From NCBI RefSeq assembly GCF_014649855.1, contig NZ_BMTV01000006.1, positions 1 through 64,000 of the forward strand: a stretch of 64,000 nucleotides of DNA, read 5' to 3'. Shown here in pieces: positions 61,581-64,000 of the stretch. Source of the DNA: Streptomyces roseolus (lineage in GTDB: Bacteria > Actinomycetota > Actinomycetes > Streptomycetales > Streptomycetaceae). Every line of letters starts with the position of its first letter. Within the stretch, counting starts at the first letter, position 1. The notes below the pieces were generated by a model. The model was not told the DNA's origin and searched no databases. It saw nothing but the letters and a program-made list of their open reading frames with translations. The position numbers were made by a program, and so were the translations under genes.

Positions 61581-63071
61581 GTGACTCCCGCCGCGCGGCT
61601 GCGCGGCCTCAAGCCCGACTGGCTGGACGATCCGAAGGTCTGGCGCACCGAGGTCCTCGCGGGCCTGGTCGTCGCCCTGGCGCTGATCCCCGAGGCGATC
61701 TCCTTCTCGATCATCGCCGGGGTCGACCCGGCGATCGGCCTGTTCGCCTCCTTCACCATGGCCGTGGTCATCTCGGTCGTCGGCGGCCGACGGGCCATGA
61801 TCTCCGCCGCCACCGGCGCGGTCGCCCTCGTCATCGCCCCGCTGAACCGTGAGCACGGCCTGGGGTACCTGGTCGCCGCCGTCATCCTGGCCGGCGTCTT
61901 CCAGGTGATCCTGGGCATGCTCGGCGTGGCGAAGCTGATGCGGTTCATCCCGCGTTCGGTGATGGTCGGCTTCGTCAACTCCCTCGCCATCCTGATCTTC
62001 ATGGCGCAGGTACCCGAGATGCGGAACGTGCCGTGGCCGGTCTACCCGCTGATCGCCGGTGGTCTGGCGTTGATGGTGTTCTTCCCGAAGATCACCACGG
62101 TGATCCCCGCCCCGCTCGTCTCCATCGTCATCCTCACCGTGATCACGGTCGCGGCCGGGATCGCCGTGCCCACCGTGGGCGACAAGGGTGAACTGCCGTC
62201 CTCCCTGCCCGTGCCGGGCCTGCCCGATGTGCCGTTCACCCTCGACACCCTGACGACGATCGCCCCGTACGCCTTCGCGATGGCGCTGGTCGGCCTGATG
62301 GAGTCGCTGATGACCGCCAAGCTGGTCGACGACATCACCGACACCCACTCGGACAAGACCCGCGAGTCCGTCGGCCAGGGCATCGCCAACATCGTCACCG
62401 GCTTCTTCGGCGGCATGGGCGGCTGCGCCATGATCGGGCAGACCATGATCAACGTGAAGGTGTCGGGGGCCCGGACGCGGCTCTCCACCTTCCTGGCCGG
62501 CGCCTTCCTGATGGTGCTGTGCATCGTCTTCGGCCCGGTCGTCTCCGACATCCCCATGGCCGCCCTGGTCGCCGTCATGATCATGGTGTCGTTCGCGACC
62601 TTCGACTGGCACTCGATCGCGCCCAAGACCCTCAGGCGGATGCCCGCAGGCGAGATCGGCGTCATGGTGGTCACCGTCGTGGCGGTGGTCGCCACCCACA
62701 ACCTCGCCATCGGCGTCGTCGTCGGCTCGGTCACCGCCATGGTCATCTTCGCCAAGCGCGTCGCCCATCTCGCCGAGGTCACCGCCGTGGTCGACCCCGA
62801 CGGCGGGACGGTGGTCTACCGGGTCACCGGCGAGCTGTTCTTCGCCTCCTCCAACGACCTCGTCGGCCGGTTCGACTACGCCGGCGATCCCGACCGGGTG
62901 GTCGTCGACCTGTCCGCCGCGCACGTCTGGGACGCCTCCTCGGTGGCTTCCCTGGACGCCGTCGAGAACAAGTACGCCCAGCGCGGCAAGACCGTGGAGA
63001 TCATCGGTCTGAACGACCCCAGCGCCGATCTGCACGGCAGGCTCACGGGCGAACTCGCCGGCGGCCACTGA
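61581..63071 (+). CDS. SulP family inorganic anion transporter with STAS domain
   Basis: A 496-residue transporter of the SLC26/SulP family: about 12 transmembrane segments (about 25-385; entry motif AGLVVALALIPEAISFSIIA is split across helix 1) and a C-terminal cytoplasmic STAS domain (about 400-495; VVDLSAAHVWDASSVASLDA). Members carry sulfate, bicarbonate or other anions. The start is uncertain: GTG at 61581 (VTPAARLRGLKPDW) or TTG at 61566; neither has a ribosome site. The upstream 345 bp to the palindrome contain no other gene. It is probably controlled by the divergent MerR protein. Confidence 0.85.
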   Translation: MTPAARLRGLKPDWLDDPKVWRTEVLAGLVVALALIPEAISFSIIAGVDPAIGLFASFTMAVVISVVGGRRAMISAATGAVALVIAPLNREHGLGYLVAAVILAGVFQVILGMLGVAKLMRFIPRSVMVGFVNSLAILIFMAQVPEMRNVPWPVYPLIAGGLALMVFFPKITTVIPAPLVSIVILTVITVAAGIAVPTVGDKGELPSSLPVPGLPDVPFTLDTLTTIAPYAFAMALVGLMESLMTAKLVDDITDTHSDKTRESVGQGIANIVTGFFGGMGGCAMIGQTMINVKVSGARTRLSTFLAGAFLMVLCIVFGPVVSDIPMAALVAVMIMVSFATFDWHSIAPKTLRRMPAGEIGVMVVTVVAVVATHNLAIGVVVGSVTAMVIFAKRVAHLAEVTAVVDPDGGTVVYRVTGELFFASSNDLVGRFDYAGDPDRVVVDLSAAHVWDASSVASLDAVENKYAQRGKTVEIIGLNDPSADLHGRLTGELAGGH

Positions 63072-63090
63072 CCCCGTACCGCCCGCCGAC

Positions 63091-63110
63091 GCCCGCCCGG
63101 CTCGGCGGGC
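63091..63110. terminator. Convergent terminator hairpin
   Basis: GCCCGCC (63091-63097) pairs with GGCGGGC (63104-63110) around CGGCTC, 20 nt after the SulP stop and before the convergent glycosyltransferase gene. Confidence 0.65.
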
Positions 63111-63209
63111 GATCGAGGTCATCCGCGATCCGGCGGAGTGCAGGGGGCGGTCCCGGCCCCACCCGCCGCCCGTGACGGTCCTCCCGGCGCCGCCGGCCCG
63201 AGACGGGGG

Positions 63210-63983
63210 CTAGATCCGCGAGTTGCGGAGGGACTGCCACGCCGCGCCGGCCAGTGCCCGCGCCGACCGGGGGACCGACAGGTGCTCGTGCTCGCGGTAC
63301 AGCTCCCAGTTGTACTTGATCAGGGACGCCTTGTTGGAGGACAGGGAGTTCGCCTGATGGGCCCGGTAGACCGCGAGCGGCTCGGCCAGGCCGCGGGCGT
63401 CCGCGCCGTCCCGCATGATCGACAGCCAGAGGGCGTAGTCCTGGCGCTTGCGCATCTCCGGCATCAGCCTCGTGCCCAGCATCCTGCGGTCGTACATGGC
63501 GGTGAGGGCGCCGATGTAGTCCCGGACCAGCATCGCGCGGTAGTCCACGTGCTCGCGCGCGCGGATCACCCGGCCGTTCGGGACCCACTCGGTGCTCTCG
63601 CCGGCGTGGTCGGCGTCCATCTTGAAGTACGAGGTGAACGTCAGCGGAGCCGTGCCCTCGGCGGCGAAGGCGAGCTGCTTCTCGGTCTTCTCCGGAAGCC
63701 ACATGTCGTCGCTGTCGAGGAAGGCGATGTAGTCGCCGCGGGCCCGCGAGATCGCGAGGTTGCGGGCCCGGCCCGCGCCGCCCCGCTCGGGCGCCGACCG
63801 GGGCAGGACGCGCTCGTCCCGCTCGGCGAACTCGCGGAGCAGGTCCATGGAGCCGTCGGAGGACTGGTCGTCGGTGACCAGCAGCTCCACGTCGCTGTGC
63901 GTCTGCGTCAGCACCGACCGGACGGCCGCGCCAAGAGTGGCCGCCGAGTTGTACACGGGCATCACGACCGACACCAGGGGCAC
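63210..63983 (-). CDS. Family 2 glycosyltransferase
   Basis: A 257-residue GT-A fold enzyme of family 2. The N-terminal strand is VSVVMPVYNSAATLGAAVRS (about 4-23), the nucleotide-sugar site includes LVTDDQSSDGS, and the metal-binding DxD is in AFLDSDDMWLP (about 90-100). The C-terminal RKRQDYALWLSIMRDG (about 177-192) is the catalytic ED-like region of this subgroup. It probably adds a sugar to a cell-surface polymer. The GTG at 63983 follows AAGGAGA by 7 nt. The preceding genes of its operon lie outside the window. Confidence 0.88.
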   Translation of the reverse strand: MPLVSVVMPVYNSAATLGAAVRSVLTQTHSDVELLVTDDQSSDGSMDLLREFAERDERVLPRSAPERGGAGRARNLAISRARGDYIAFLDSDDMWLPEKTEKQLAFAAEGTAPLTFTSYFKMDADHAGESTEWVPNGRVIRAREHVDYRAMLVRDYIGALTAMYDRRMLGTRLMPEMRKRQDYALWLSIMRDGADARGLAEPLAVYRAHQANSLSSNKASLIKYNWELYREHEHLSVPRSARALAGAAWQSLRNSRI

Positions 63984-64000
63984 AGCACTTCTCCTTGCAT

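Overview
This window comes from a high-GC actinomycete, almost certainly a Streptomyces. The evidence is very high G+C with strong third-position GC bias, frequent GTG/TTG starts, a monomeric NADP isocitrate dehydrogenase, a long-form GAPDH, DUF5133 and CGNR proteins, several likely leaderless genes (TAnnnT about 6 nt before ATG/GTG) and one rare TTA (bldA) codon. The content is chromosomal and metabolic. No tRNA, rRNA, CRISPR array, prophage or intact insertion sequence was seen; bases 2-49 may be the tail of a transposase.

0-12.6 kb: after a GNAT and a TPR protein comes the most interesting region. A secreted M9 collagenase (2437-4815) is followed by a complete-looking peripheral hydroxyproline pathway: a three-part D-hydroxyproline dehydrogenase (FAD subunit, [2Fe-2S] subunit, FAD/NAD subunit with BFD-like Fe-S site), a DHDPS-family 1-pyrroline-4-hydroxy-2-carboxylate deaminase, two proline-racemase-family enzymes, an ornithine-cyclodeaminase-family reductase and an FCD-type GntR regulator. 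Copies of a 9-bp palindromic core (ATGTGACAT-like) lie on the promoters of the first catabolic gene, the deaminase, the regulator and, with one mismatch, the collagenase. I read this as one regulon that digests collagen and consumes its hydroxyproline. The last enzyme (alpha-ketoglutarate semialdehyde dehydrogenase) and an uptake system are not in the window.

12.6-24.4 kb: GAPDH, a small unknown protein, a class C serine hydrolase, a VanW protein, an IclR regulator behind a duplicated GC-rich repeat, an ABM monooxygenase, a LacI regulator, a PAP2 protein and monomeric isocitrate dehydrogenase.

24.4-36.1 kb: a sigma factor fused to a zinc-finger/transmembrane/CAP module, convergent with a membrane-anchored CAP protein; a universal stress protein; an acyl-CoA-dehydrogenase-like flavoprotein next to an Rrf2 regulator; a degenerate glutathionyl-hydroquinone-reductase-like protein; an SDR; an MFS exporter; a CGNR regulator; a D-Ala-D-Ala carboxypeptidase.

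36.3-46.3 kb: cytochrome P450, a small unknown protein, Nudix hydrolase, a translationally coupled glycerol-kinase/GlpA-like/GlpB-like operon, an unknown protein preceded by a possible small overlapping ORF, an amino-acid permease with a TTA codon, and a HutC-type GntR regulator with a DasR-like operator.

46.5-64 kb: DUF2252 protein, PadR regulator plus FAD monooxygenase, a 2,4-dienoyl-CoA reductase, a cobalamin-riboswitch-controlled cobalt transporter (cbiMNQO), divergent SDR/AraC genes, the PTS-type dihydroxyacetone kinase operon (dhaKLM), a DoxX-like protein, MerR/SulP genes and a family 2 glycosyltransferase at the right edge.
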